The notes under the pieces are model-generated. The model ran no database searches. It saw only the letters and a list, made by a program, of their open reading frames with translations, and was not told where the DNA came from. The position numbers and the translations under genes were made by a program. This document shows positions 42,741 through 51,452 of a stretch of DNA of 64,000 nucleotides, piece after piece (position 1 is the stretch's first letter; every line of letters begins with the position of its first letter). The stretch covers positions 310,001-374,000 of the forward strand of contig JACKEV010000012.1 of NCBI GenBank assembly GCA_020632795.1. Direction: 5' to 3'. Source of the DNA: Alphaproteobacteria bacterium. GTDB lineage: Bacteria; Myxococcota_A; UBA796; CAJQPC01.

Positions 42741-44854
42741 ATGTAGACCTTGCCGGAGTTGTAGCTGGAGCTGTTCGCGCTGTCCCAGCCGCCGGCCACG
42801 ATGACGACGTCAGCGATGCCGTCGCCGTCGATGTCCCGGCCTCCGGCCAGGTCGAAGCCGTTGAACTCGTCGCTGGAGCTGCCCCGCCAGGTGAGCAGGG
42901 TGGTGTCGTCCAGGTCGTCGAGCTCGCCGGAGAGCAGCGCGCCGCTGACCAGGTAGATCACGCCGACGTTCGAGATGGCCCCGCCGGGCTCGGCGACCAG
43001 CAGGTCGTCGCACCCGTCGCCGTCCATGTCCCCGACGGTCTTCAGGCGGTAGCCCAGGTAGCTGTACTCCGTGTCGCCGTACACCACGGCGTCCGCGGTG
43101 GCGGCAGGGTCGAGGTCGTCACCGGTCAGGTCGGCGGCGCCCGCTGAGAAGAAGAAGAGCCCGCCCGCGTTCGCGCGCCCGGCGTCGTCCTCCCCCAGGG
43201 TGGAGACCACGATGTCCTGCACGCCGTCGCCGTCGAAGTCGCCCTCCGCGATGCGCAGCCCGTACAGCATCCTGTTGTGCGTCCCGACCTGGCTGGCGTA
43301 GCGCAGGTCTGACGCGTCCGCCGTGCCCGCCCCGTCCACGGCGGTGAGGAACTGGGCGCGCCCCTCGTACTCGAAGGGGCCGGTGTCCGCAGAGTCCCCG
43401 GTGTAGTCGCTGGTGTAGCTGGAGGACAGCAGGGCGAGGTCGGCGCGGCCGTCGCCGTTGAGGTCGGCGAGCACCTGGGCCTCGGTCAGCTCATAGGGCT
43501 GGTCGGAGGCCAGGATCGCGGTCAGGGCGTCGACCATGTCCACCTGGCCGCTGTAGGCGTCGCCGGGCAGCACCAGCACCCGCTCCTCGCCGTCGAAGGT
43601 GCTCGCCGCGGACGTGCCGTAGGACAGCACGAGGTCGGTCGCGCCGTCGCCGTCGACGTCTCCGGTGGCGATGGGGCTGGAGTAGACCGTGCCCGCGTCG
43701 GGCACCACGAAGGGCAGGCTCAGCTCGGCGTCCGCGTCGCCCTCGCCCAGGGAGGCGTCGAGCTGCTGGCCGTCCCCGTAGTAGAAGAGCACCCCGAAGC
43801 TCGTGTCGATGGCCAGGGCGGCGTAGAGGATCTCCCCCCGCTCCAGCGCGATGTCGTCGTGCCCGTCGCCGTCGAAGTCCGCGCACACGGCGTTGAAGCC
43901 GATGAAGCCGTAGGTGTCGCCCTCGATGAGCGTGTCGGCGTCGGACATCGTCATGCCGGCGGTCCAGGTCGACCAGCTCGACCCGTACCAGACCCCGACG
44001 TAGCCGGGGTAGCTGCTGGAGCCGAAGGGCGCGGCCACGACCAGGTCGGCCAGCCCGTCCTCGTCGAGATCGCACAGGGACAGACCGCGCCCCACGAGGT
44101 CGGAGAAGCTGCCCGACCCGGTGATGGTCATCGTCGCGTCCCGCAGGGCGTGCAGGGTGTCGTCGTCGCCGTCGCAGTTGGTGTCCAGGCCGTCATTGGA
44201 CCAGTCGAGGGCGCCGGGGTTGATGGCCGGGTCGGCGTCGTCGCAGTCGTCGCCGCCGTAGGCCTCGTCCCCGTAGCCGTCGCCGTCGCCGTCGATGTTG
44301 TCCTCGCCGTCGCAGTCCTGGTCGATGCCGTCGAGGGCGACGTCCTCGGCGCCGGGGTAGACGGTGGCGTCGGTGTCGTCGCAGTCGTTGCCGCCGGCCT
44401 CGGCGCCCCGGAAGCCGTCGCCGTCCGCGTCCAGCAGGTCCGCCCCGTCGCAGTCCTGGTCGATGTCGTCGTAGGGGATCTCCTCGGCGCCGGGGTGGAT
44501 GTCCGGGTCGTTGTCGTCGCAGTCGTCGCCGTCGGGGCAGGTCAGGGCGTGAAGATAGCCGTCCCCGTCAGCGTCGAAGTCCTCGTCCACCGCGCCGTCG
44601 CAGTCGTTGTCGATCCCGTTGCAGCGCTCCGGCGCGCCGGGGAACACGCTGTAGTCGTTGTCGTTGCAGTCCTCGTCGTCGTAGTGCCCGTCCCGGTCCT
44701 GGTCCTGCGGGGGCTGGGTCTCCCCGGTGTCGTCGCCCTCGCTGCTGGTGTCGTCGGCGGGCGTGGTGCTGTCATCGGTGGACGTGGCGTCCTTGTCCCC
44801 GCAGGCGGGGGCCAGGGCACCGAGCAGGCCGAGCAGGGCGATGGACTTGCGCAT
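42719..44854 (-). CDS. Lipoprotein with MopE repeats and FG-GAP propeller (second copy of type)
   Basis: The 711-residue product has a signal and lipobox (LLGALAPAC), a Thr/Asp/Glu-rich linker, five MopE-like Asp/Cys repeats (residues about 50-245: GIDNDCDGAVDE, DIDQDCDGADLLD, GIDQDCDGED), then seven-bladed FG-GAP-type repeats (DLDEDGLADLVVA, DFDGDGHDDIAL, DVDGDGATDLVL, DMDGDGCDDLLVA, DIDGDGIADVVI). The architecture matches 8575-10890, although the sequences are not close. GGAGTGAG precedes the ATG. A TAGATT hexamer about 25 bases upstream on the minus strand could be a -10 box. Confidence 0.8.
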   Translation of the reverse strand: MRKSIALLGLLGALAPACGDKDATSTDDSTTPADDTSSEGDDTGETQPPQDQDRDGHYDDEDCNDNDYSVFPGAPERCNGIDNDCDGAVDEDFDADGDGYLHALTCPDGDDCDDNDPDIHPGAEEIPYDDIDQDCDGADLLDADGDGFRGAEAGGNDCDDTDATVYPGAEDVALDGIDQDCDGEDNIDGDGDGYGDEAYGGDDCDDADPAINPGALDWSNDGLDTNCDGDDDTLHALRDATMTITGSGSFSDLVGRGLSLCDLDEDGLADLVVAAPFGSSSYPGYVGVWYGSSWSTWTAGMTMSDADTLIEGDTYGFIGFNAVCADFDGDGHDDIALERGEILYAALAIDTSFGVLFYYGDGQQLDASLGEGDADAELSLPFVVPDAGTVYSSPIATGDVDGDGATDLVLSYGTSAASTFDGEERVLVLPGDAYSGQVDMVDALTAILASDQPYELTEAQVLADLNGDGRADLALLSSSYTSDYTGDSADTGPFEYEGRAQFLTAVDGAGTADASDLRYASQVGTHNRMLYGLRIAEGDFDGDGVQDIVVSTLGEDDAGRANAGGLFFFSAGAADLTGDDLDPAATADAVVYGDTEYSYLGYRLKTVGDMDGDGCDDLLVAEPGGAISNVGVIYLVSGALLSGELDDLDDTTLLTWRGSSSDEFNGFDLAGGRDIDGDGIADVVIVAGGWDSANSSSYNSGKVYIYLSSEF

Positions 44855-44963
44855 GTCTCACTCCGGGAATGGGGCGGTTGGAATCTACCATCGGATGTCC
44901 GGGCTCGGATCCTTGACATTCCCTGGCAACAGGACACTTGACGAGGACAAGACGGAGGTCCCT

Positions 44964-45377
44964 GTGCGACTCGCGCTGCTCATCCCCGCCCTCGCCCTGC
45001 TCACCGCGTGCGCCGGCCCCTCGATGGCCGGGGACTGGGCGGGCGACGTCACCTGCGACGGCTTCCCGCTGCCCCTCGAGTTCACCCTGACCGAGACCGA
45101 GGATGAGTACGAGTACGAGGGCAGCGGCAGCGTCGTCTACAGCGACGATCAGGGCAACGACCTCGACGTGCAGTTCAACCTGGACGTCGAGCACGACAAG
45201 GCCAAGGGCGACGCCATCGATCCGGACTTCGAGGCCTCCGACTGCACGGTGAACGGCCAGATGGCCCAGTGCTTCAGCCTCTCGCTCACCTGGTATCTGG
45301 ACGACGATGAGCTGGGCGGCGACGCCACCGGCTTCTACGTCAACAGCGGGAGCTGCGAGGTCGACGCCGAGCGGTGA
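44964..45377 (+). CDS. Small predicted lipoprotein
   Basis: The 137-residue product starts at GTG 44964 (GGAGG five bases upstream) with a signal ending LALLTAC. The mature part is an acidic beta-rich domain (VTCDGFPLPLEFTLTET) with four cysteines, like small secreted lipocalin-type or DUF-family domains. I do not recognise the family. It is followed 12 bases later by the PI-PLC-like gene, so they are probably co-transcribed. TTGACA at 44913-44918 could be a -35, but no good -10 follows. Confidence 0.6.
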   Translation: MRLALLIPALALLTACAGPSMAGDWAGDVTCDGFPLPLEFTLTETEDEYEYEGSGSVVYSDDQGNDLDVQFNLDVEHDKAKGDAIDPDFEASDCTVNGQMAQCFSLSLTWYLDDDELGGDATGFYVNSGSCEVDAER

Positions 45378-45389
45378 TAGGATCGGGGG

Positions 45390-46403
45390 GTGCGCTGCCC
45401 GCTTCTTGTCACATTCCTGGTCCTGGGCTGTCACGGTGACGCGCCCACGGACTCTGCCCCCCTGGACGTCCAGCACCGCCTGGACGACGTGCTCACCGTC
45501 GCGGATCTCCAGGCCGTCGGCACCCACAACAGCTTCCACGTCCAGACCCTGGGCCACCCGGAGTGGCAGTACACCCACCGCCCGCTGGACGAGCAGCTCG
45601 GCGAGGTCGGCGTGCGCCAGTTCGAACTGGACGTGTGGTGGAGCGAGGACCGCGACGACTACGACGTCTTCCACATCGCCCTCATCGACCAGGGCACCAC
45701 CTGCGAGACCCTCGCGGACTGCGCCTGCACCATGTGGTCCTGGTCCGAGCAGCACCCGGGCCACCACCCCATCCTGACCCTCCTCGAGGTGGGGGACGTC
45801 GTCCCGGACACCCCGGAGGAGGCCCTCACCCGCCTGGACACCATGGAGCAGGACCTGCTGACCTGCTGGCCCCGGGACCGGCTGCTCACCCCGGACGACG
45901 TGCAGCGCGGCCACGCCTCCCTCGCCGACGCCGTCGCTGCAGAGGGCTGGCCCACCCTGGGCGAGACCCGGGGGACCGCCATGTGGGTGCTGCACACCGG
46001 CGCGGAGTGGCGCCACCTCTACACCCAGGGCGACACGACCACCGCCGGGCGGCTGATCTTCCCCGACGGCGGCGGCGACACGGCGAACCCGGTGGCCGTC
46101 TTCCACGCGATGAACGACCCGTGGGACCCGCGCATCCCCGACGTCGTCGGCCTGGGGCACCTGGTCCGCACCCGGACCGACTCCGGCGGCGAGCAGGCCC
46201 GCGCCAACGACACCACCCAGGCCGAGCAGGCCCTGGCCAGCGGCGCGCACTTCGTCTCCACCGACTTCCCCGAGCCGCACCCCGAGACCGGCTACGTGGT
46301 GCGGATCCCGGACGGGCAGCCCTCCCGCTGCAACCCGCTGCGGGCGGTGGAGGGCTGCCAGCCCACGGACATCGAGGACCCGGCGCTGCTGACCGGGCGC
46401 TGA
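45390..46403 (+). CDS. Ca2+-dependent PI-PLC-like phosphodiesterase lipoprotein
   Basis: The 337-residue product has a signal peptide with lipobox (LVTFLVLGC). The mature part resembles bacterial Ca2+-dependent phosphatidylinositol phospholipase C (PI-PLC-C1-like) proteins: GTHNSFHV holds the first catalytic His (near residue 46), HRPLDEQLGEVGVRQFELDVWW carries the Glu/Asp calcium ligands, and DVFHIALIDQGTTC the second His. These enzymes cleave inositol phospholipids by general acid-base catalysis. It is probably active outside the cell or in the periplasm. A role in predation or lipid scavenging is inference. Confidence 0.7.
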   Translation: MRCPLLVTFLVLGCHGDAPTDSAPLDVQHRLDDVLTVADLQAVGTHNSFHVQTLGHPEWQYTHRPLDEQLGEVGVRQFELDVWWSEDRDDYDVFHIALIDQGTTCETLADCACTMWSWSEQHPGHHPILTLLEVGDVVPDTPEEALTRLDTMEQDLLTCWPRDRLLTPDDVQRGHASLADAVAAEGWPTLGETRGTAMWVLHTGAEWRHLYTQGDTTTAGRLIFPDGGGDTANPVAVFHAMNDPWDPRIPDVVGLGHLVRTRTDSGGEQARANDTTQAEQALASGAHFVSTDFPEPHPETGYVVRIPDGQPSRCNPLRAVEGCQPTDIEDPALLTGR

Positions 46404-46406
46404 GCG

Positions 46407-48236
46407 CTACTCCGGCGCGCCCTCGTCGATCCAGGTCTCGATGAGCGCGATCTGCTGGGTGGTGAGCGCCGAGCCGGTGCGGGGCATGCGCGCGCCGCTG
46501 CCGCCGACCGTGGCCTGGGTGCCCGAGATCTTGTGGAACAGGTAGCTGTTGGCCGAGTCCCCGGGCTCGATCAGGTCCATCGAGGGCAGCTCGAGGCTGG
46601 GCTGGTCGACGATGTTGCTGTAGGCGTCGTTGGACACCAGATCCAGGCTGGCCGAGGGGTTCGAGCCGGCGTGACAGGAGCTGCAGCGCTGCTGGAAGAT
46701 GGCCTGCACGTCGCTGAAATCATAGGTCTGGACGCTGACGTACTTGGTGTCGGCGTCGGTCTCCCGCCCGTCGTCGACCGTGAGCGTGAACGTGTAGTCC
46801 CCGGTCACGTCCGGGGTGAACGTCGCGTAGGCGGTGTTCGCGTTCACGATGTCGGCGCTGGTCAGCGCGGAGTCGGACGGCGCGCTGTCCAGCGTCCAGG
46901 CGTAGGTCAGGGTGTCGCCGTCGGGGTCCGAGCTGCCCGAGGCGTCCAGGACCACGGTCGCGCCCGGGGGCATGGTCACGTCGACGCCCGCGTCGGCCAC
47001 CGGCGGGTCGTTGGGCGCCAGGACCTCGATGTCCACGTAGCACTGGGCCCAGTCGACCCCGTCGTCCACGTAGAAGCGCAGGTTGTAGATGCCCGCCACG
47101 TCCGGCGTGAAGTGCCCGTCGGTGCGGTAGCGCCCGCTGATGTCGCCGTTGGTCAGGGCGGAGCCCGCGGGCAGGGTGCGGAAGTTCCAGATCGTGACCA
47201 GGCTGTCGCCGTCGGGATCGTAGGTGCCGCTGCCGTCCAGGTCCACGTCGTCCCCCAGGTCGACGGTCTGGTCGGGCCCGGCGTCGCAGACCGGCGCGTG
47301 GTTCAGCACCGCGGCGGTCACCCAGACGAAGTCCTTGTCGAGCTCCTGCCCGTCGTCGACCACCAGCTTGAGCTCGTAGTCCCCGACCATGTCGGGCACG
47401 AAGGCGCCGGTGACGTCGAAGCGATCGATGATGTCGCCGTTGGACAGCGACGAGCCGGCGGGCAGGGTGCGGAACGCCCAGCGGTAGCTCAGGGCGTCGC
47501 CGTCGGGGTCGGAGGAGCCGCTCCCGTCCAGGGTCGCCGTCTCGCCGACGCCCACGGTCTGGTCGGCGCCTGCGTCCGCGGTGGGTGCGGCGTTGCTGGC
47601 CGGGCCCACGGTGACGACGGTGTCGTCCAGGCTGATGCTGGTGCCGTCCCCCACGTAGAGGCGCAGCTCATAGGTGCCCTCCAGGTCCGGGATGAACCAG
47701 GCGTCCACCCGGTAGCGCCGACGCAGGTCGCTGTCGGTGATGCTGGAGCCGGCCGGCACGCTGCGGAAGCGCCAGTTGTAGGTGATGGCGTCGCCCTCCG
47801 GGTCGAAGGAGCCCGACCCGTCGAGCTGGGCGGTGTCGCTGAGCGCGACGGACAGGTCGGCGCCGGCGTCCGCGACAGGCGGGGCGCCCGAGACCGTCGA
47901 CATCATCGCCACCAGGGCGAAGGCGACGTCGTCGTCGCAGCGGTCGGCGGCGTCGCAGACCTCGAGGGTCAGGCCGTACTGGCCGGGGGTCTCCGGGAGC
48001 AGCGTGGGCCGGGCGGTGTCGGCGCCCTCCAGGGTGAAGACCGCGTCCTCAGGGGCGAAGGTGACCGCCCAGCGGAAGGACAGCGCGTCCCCCTCGGAGT
48101 CGAGCCCCGAGAACCGGTAGGCGTCGCCCAGGGTGCCGGCGACGTCGTAGCCGGCGTCCGCAGCGGGCGGGGCGGACAGCTCGGAGGGGGCGCAGGCAGC
48201 GAGGGTGAGCGCAGGCAGCAGGAGTCGTAGACGCAT
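46407..48236 (-). CDS. Lipoprotein with five PKD-type modules and C-terminal cytochrome c motif (copy 1)
   Basis: The 609-residue product has a signal and lipobox (LPALTLAAC). Five PKD/K319L-like immunoglobulin modules follow, each opening PVADAGAD-type and containing DGSGSSDPDGD. Residues about 505-609 contain CSSCH (C518, C521, H522), a c-type heme site, and the xxMPR segment near the end (GARMPRTG), whose Met could be the distal ligand. This resembles the planctomycete-type cytochrome domain. A surface electron carrier or heme sensor displayed on a stalk is a reasonable inference. An ECF41-like promoter lies upstream. The next gene is a paralogue. Confidence 0.75.
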   Translation of the reverse strand: MRLRLLLPALTLAACAPSELSAPPAADAGYDVAGTLGDAYRFSGLDSEGDALSFRWAVTFAPEDAVFTLEGADTARPTLLPETPGQYGLTLEVCDAADRCDDDVAFALVAMMSTVSGAPPVADAGADLSVALSDTAQLDGSGSFDPEGDAITYNWRFRSVPAGSSITDSDLRRRYRVDAWFIPDLEGTYELRLYVGDGTSISLDDTVVTVGPASNAAPTADAGADQTVGVGETATLDGSGSSDPDGDALSYRWAFRTLPAGSSLSNGDIIDRFDVTGAFVPDMVGDYELKLVVDDGQELDKDFVWVTAAVLNHAPVCDAGPDQTVDLGDDVDLDGSGTYDPDGDSLVTIWNFRTLPAGSALTNGDISGRYRTDGHFTPDVAGIYNLRFYVDDGVDWAQCYVDIEVLAPNDPPVADAGVDVTMPPGATVVLDASGSSDPDGDTLTYAWTLDSAPSDSALTSADIVNANTAYATFTPDVTGDYTFTLTVDDGRETDADTKYVSVQTYDFSDVQAIFQQRCSSCHAGSNPSASLDLVSNDAYSNIVDQPSLELPSMDLIEPGDSANSYLFHKISGTQATVGGSGARMPRTGSALTTQQIALIETWIDEGAPE

Positions 48237-48270
48237 GAGAACCTCGGGCTGGAGTGAACGTCCAGCCCGA

Positions 48271-48300
48271 AGATACGCAGCGAAGGAGGGGTCTGTGACA
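48271..48300 (-). promoter_or_regulatory. ECF41-like promoter TGTCACA-N16-CGTATCT
   Basis: On the minus strand TGTCACA (48294-48300) and CGTATCT (48271-48277) are separated by 16 bases, 35 bases before the start at 48236. This is about 19 kb from the other three sites, in front of an unrelated lipoprotein family, which argues that the motif is more than a by-product of gene duplication. Confidence 0.6.
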
Positions 48301-48313
48301 GAGATGTGACCGC

Positions 48314-50140
48314 TCAGTTCTCCCGAGCGCCCTCGCTGATCCAGGTCTCGATGAGCGTCAGCTCCGCGGAGGTCAGCGGCGTCTGGTTGCGCGGCATCTG
48401 CAGCCCGCTGCCCCCGACGATGGACTGGGTGCCCAGGATCTTGTGGTAGAGGTAGCTGTTGAACGAGTCCCCCGGCTCGATGAAGTCCATCGAGGGGAGC
48501 TGGCCCGAGGCCACGTTCACGATGTTGTTGTAGGCCCCCACGTCCAGCGCCAGGCCCCGGATCGGGTTGGAGCCGCCGTGGCAGCTGATGCAGTTGCTGT
48601 CCAGGATGGGCTGCACGTCGTCGTCGAAGGTGTAGGTGTAGGCGGTGACGTCCACGTAGTCCCGGTCCAGGTCCGAGGCGTCCTCGACCACCAGCTTCAT
48701 CGTGTAGGTCCCCGCCACGTCCGGGGTGAAGCTCGCGGAGGCCGACAGCCGGTCGGTGATGTCGCTGTTGGTGAGCGCCGAGCCCCCGGGCAGGGTGTCG
48801 AAGGCCCAGCGGTAGCTCAGGGCGTCGCCGTCGGGGTCGGAGGAGCCGCTGCCGTCCAGGCTGGCCGTGCCGCCCAGGCGCAGCTCCTGGTCGGCCCCGG
48901 CGTCGGCCACCGGCGGGGTGTTGGCCCCGCTGCTCACCGTGACCGTCGTGGTGCACTGGTCGAAGTCGACGCCGTCATCCACGTAGAGCTTGACGGTGTA
49001 GTCACCGGCTGCATCCGGCGTGAACCAGGCGTCCACCAGGTAGCGGCGCATGATGTCCGCGTTGGTGAGCGCGGAGCCGGAGGGCACGGTCTTGAGGCTC
49101 CAGATGTAGGTCAGGGCGTCGCCGTCGGGGTCGGAGGAGCCGCTGCCGTCCATCTGGGCGTCGTCTCCCAGGATCAGCGACTGGACGGGCCCGGCGTCGC
49201 AGGCGGGGGCGTTGTTGCCGTCGGTGACGGTGATCCAGGCAAAGTCCTTGTCGTCGGCCGCGCCGTCATCGACCACCAGCTTCACCTCGTAGTCCCCCGC
49301 GACGTCCGGGGTCCAGGTGGTGGTGGCCGAGAAGCGGTCGGAGAAGCTGCCGTTGGACAGCGACGAGCCGGCGGGCAGGGTGCGGAACGCCCAGCGGTAG
49401 CTCAGGGCGTCGCCGTCGGGGTCGGAGGAGCCGCTGCCGTCCATCGAGACCGCGCCGTCGGCCAGCGCCACCGTGCGGTCCCCGCCCGCGTCGGCGACGG
49501 GGGCGTTGTTCCCGGCGCTGGTGACGGTCACCGCGACGATGTCGAGGTCGAAGCCGGTGTCCTCGCCCACGTAGAGCCGCAGCTCGTAGGTGCCGGCCAC
49601 GTCCGGGGTGAAGTCCGGGGTCGCGGTGTAGCGCCGCCGGATGTCGCCGTTGACCAGCGAGGAGCCGGCGGGCAGCGTCCGGAAGATCCAGATGTAGGTC
49701 AGCGGATCGCCCTCGGGATCCGAGGAGTTGGAGCCGTCGAGCGCGACGTCGCTGCCCAGGGTGGCCGAGAGGTCGGGGCCGGCGTCGGCGGTGGGGGCGC
49801 TGCCCGAGATCGGCGAGGGGTCGGCGACCAGGGCCTCCGCGATGTCGGTGTCGCACCGCGCCTCCTCGTCGCAGACCTCCAGCGCCAGGCGGTACAGGCC
49901 GGGCTCCTCGGGGATCAGCGTCGGCCGGGGCGTGTCCGCGTTCGCCAGGGTGGCCGTGCCGGGCTGCGCCACGAGGGTCCAGCGCCAGCTCAGCGCCTCT
50001 CCGGTGGAGTCCAGGCCGGAGAACCGGAAGTCCTGTCCGACCAGGCCGGCGACGTCGTGGCCGGCGTCAGCGACAGGATCCGGGGTGGGGTGGGCGCAGG
50101 CGGCGAGGAGGAGCAGAGTCGGGATCGCGCGACGGGTCAT
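48314..50140 (-). CDS. Lipoprotein with five PKD-type modules and C-terminal cytochrome c motif (copy 2)
   Basis: The 608-residue paralogue of the preceding gene has lipobox LLLLAAC, five PKD-type modules (TADAGPDL, PVADAGGD, ACDAGPVQ, PVADAGAD) and a C-terminal CISCH heme motif (C517, C520, H521) with the same LPSMDFIEPGDSFNSYLYHK and QMPRN segments. The domain count and spacing match copy 1, so one arose from the other by duplication. GGAGAGAACG precedes ATG 50140. No TGTCACA-N16-CGTA site is found in front of this copy, so the paralogues may be regulated differently. Confidence 0.75.
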   Translation of the reverse strand: MTRRAIPTLLLLAACAHPTPDPVADAGHDVAGLVGQDFRFSGLDSTGEALSWRWTLVAQPGTATLANADTPRPTLIPEEPGLYRLALEVCDEEARCDTDIAEALVADPSPISGSAPTADAGPDLSATLGSDVALDGSNSSDPEGDPLTYIWIFRTLPAGSSLVNGDIRRRYTATPDFTPDVAGTYELRLYVGEDTGFDLDIVAVTVTSAGNNAPVADAGGDRTVALADGAVSMDGSGSSDPDGDALSYRWAFRTLPAGSSLSNGSFSDRFSATTTWTPDVAGDYEVKLVVDDGAADDKDFAWITVTDGNNAPACDAGPVQSLILGDDAQMDGSGSSDPDGDALTYIWSLKTVPSGSALTNADIMRRYLVDAWFTPDAAGDYTVKLYVDDGVDFDQCTTTVTVSSGANTPPVADAGADQELRLGGTASLDGSGSSDPDGDALSYRWAFDTLPGGSALTNSDITDRLSASASFTPDVAGTYTMKLVVEDASDLDRDYVDVTAYTYTFDDDVQPILDSNCISCHGGSNPIRGLALDVGAYNNIVNVASGQLPSMDFIEPGDSFNSYLYHKILGTQSIVGGSGLQMPRNQTPLTSAELTLIETWISEGAREN

Positions 50141-50259
50141 CGTTCTCTCCGGGGTGGGGGACCTCAGGTTACCCCGGGGATGGCCGTTGACGGGCACACT
50201 TTGAGGACATACCTGTCCTGAGAGGCACACCCGCAGGGCTGCGGGGCGGGAGGCCCCGC

Positions 50260-51450
50260 ATGGACCGCGAGCCGCTGACCCGCTGGCTGGTACAGGACGC
50301 CAAGGCGATCCCCCACGCCACCGAGCTTGTGGAGCAGCTCTGCGCGCGCATGGTCCAGGCGGGGGTGCCGCTGCAGCGGGTGGCCCTGGGCGCCCGCATC
50401 CTGCACCCGCTGGTCCGGGACATCGCGTTCTTCTGGCGCGCCGATCGGTCCGGGGTCGAATACCACGAGTTCGGCCACGTCATCGAAGAGCAGCCCCGCT
50501 TCACCCGCAGCCCCGTCGCGGCCATCGAGCGGGGCGCCCCCAGCATCCGCCGCCGCCTCACCGGCCCGGGGGTGCTCCTGGACTACCCCATCCTGGAGGA
50601 GCTGCGCGCGGAGGGCATGACCGACTACCTGGCGCTGCCCATGCACTTCTCCAGCGGGCAGACCAGCGCCAGCACCTGGGCCACCGACCAGCCCGGCGGC
50701 TTCACCGACGCCCAGGTGGCCCTGCTCCAGGAGGCCCTCGACATCCTCAGCCTGCTCCTGGAGATCCGCGTCCACCGTCGCGTCGCCGGGGTCCTGCTGG
50801 GCACCTACCTGGGCTGGGGGGCCGGCGCGCGGGTGCTCAAGGGCCACGTGCGCCGCGGCGACATCGAGACCATCCACGCCGTGATCTGGGCCAGCGACAT
50901 GCGGGGCTTCACCGCGCTCTCCGACCAGGTCCCCAAGGACCAGCTCGTCGCCCAGCTCAACGCCTGCTTCGAGTGCCAGGTCGGGCCCATCCAGGAGCGC
51001 GGCGGCGAGGTGCTCAAGTTCATCGGCGACGGGCTGCTGGCCATCTTCCGGGTCCACGGCCTGCGCTCCCAGGCCCAGGCCTGCAACGCCGCGATGGAGG
51101 CGGCGATGGAGGCCCTCGCCGCCCTGCAGCGGGTCAACGCCGCGCAGGACCCGGCGCTGCCGCCGCTGCGCATCGGCCTGGCCCTGCACCTGGGGGACGT
51201 CGAGTTCGGCAACATCGGCGCGCCGGACCGGCTGGACTTCACGGTCATCGGCGAGGCGGTGAACGTCACCAGCCGACTGGAGGGGCGCTGCAAGCCCTTG
51301 AAGCGCCACCTGCTCCTGTCTCGGGCGGTCGCCGAGCGGCTGGACGAACGCCACACCCTGGTCGACCTGGGGCCTCAGCCGCTGGAGGGCCTGCGGCGCC
51401 CGCTCGACGTGTTCGGGGTCGACCCGGATCCGGGGGCCGACCCCCGATAG
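50260..51450 (+). CDS. Class III adenylate cyclase with N-terminal sensor region
   Basis: The 396-residue cytoplasmic protein has an N-terminal region (about 1-170) of the kind found with GAF-like domains in myxobacterial cyclases, then a class III cyclase domain (about 205-390). Metal-binding D213 (SDMRGFT) and D257 (FIGDG), K253 and D326 (purine specificity, adenine-like), and transition-state N335 and R339 (NVTSRLEG) are all present, so activity and ATP preference are expected. GGGAGG lies six bases before the ATG. It is divergent from the PKD-cytochrome operon. Confidence 0.8.
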   Translation: MDREPLTRWLVQDAKAIPHATELVEQLCARMVQAGVPLQRVALGARILHPLVRDIAFFWRADRSGVEYHEFGHVIEEQPRFTRSPVAAIERGAPSIRRRLTGPGVLLDYPILEELRAEGMTDYLALPMHFSSGQTSASTWATDQPGGFTDAQVALLQEALDILSLLLEIRVHRRVAGVLLGTYLGWGAGARVLKGHVRRGDIETIHAVIWASDMRGFTALSDQVPKDQLVAQLNACFECQVGPIQERGGEVLKFIGDGLLAIFRVHGLRSQAQACNAAMEAAMEALAALQRVNAAQDPALPPLRIGLALHLGDVEFGNIGAPDRLDFTVIGEAVNVTSRLEGRCKPLKRHLLLSRAVAERLDERHTLVDLGPQPLEGLRRPLDVFGVDPDPGADPR

Positions 51451-51452
51451 CG

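Noticed and set aside
44149..44720. Second block of short GTCGTCGCAGTC repeats
   Set aside because: These are also coding repeats (DCDDxD motifs) of the FG-GAP lipoprotein at 42719-44854.
44913..44941. TTGACA as a sigma-70 promoter for the small lipoprotein at 44964
   Set aside because: No acceptable -10 hexamer lies 16-18 bases downstream, so the site is not listed as a promoter.
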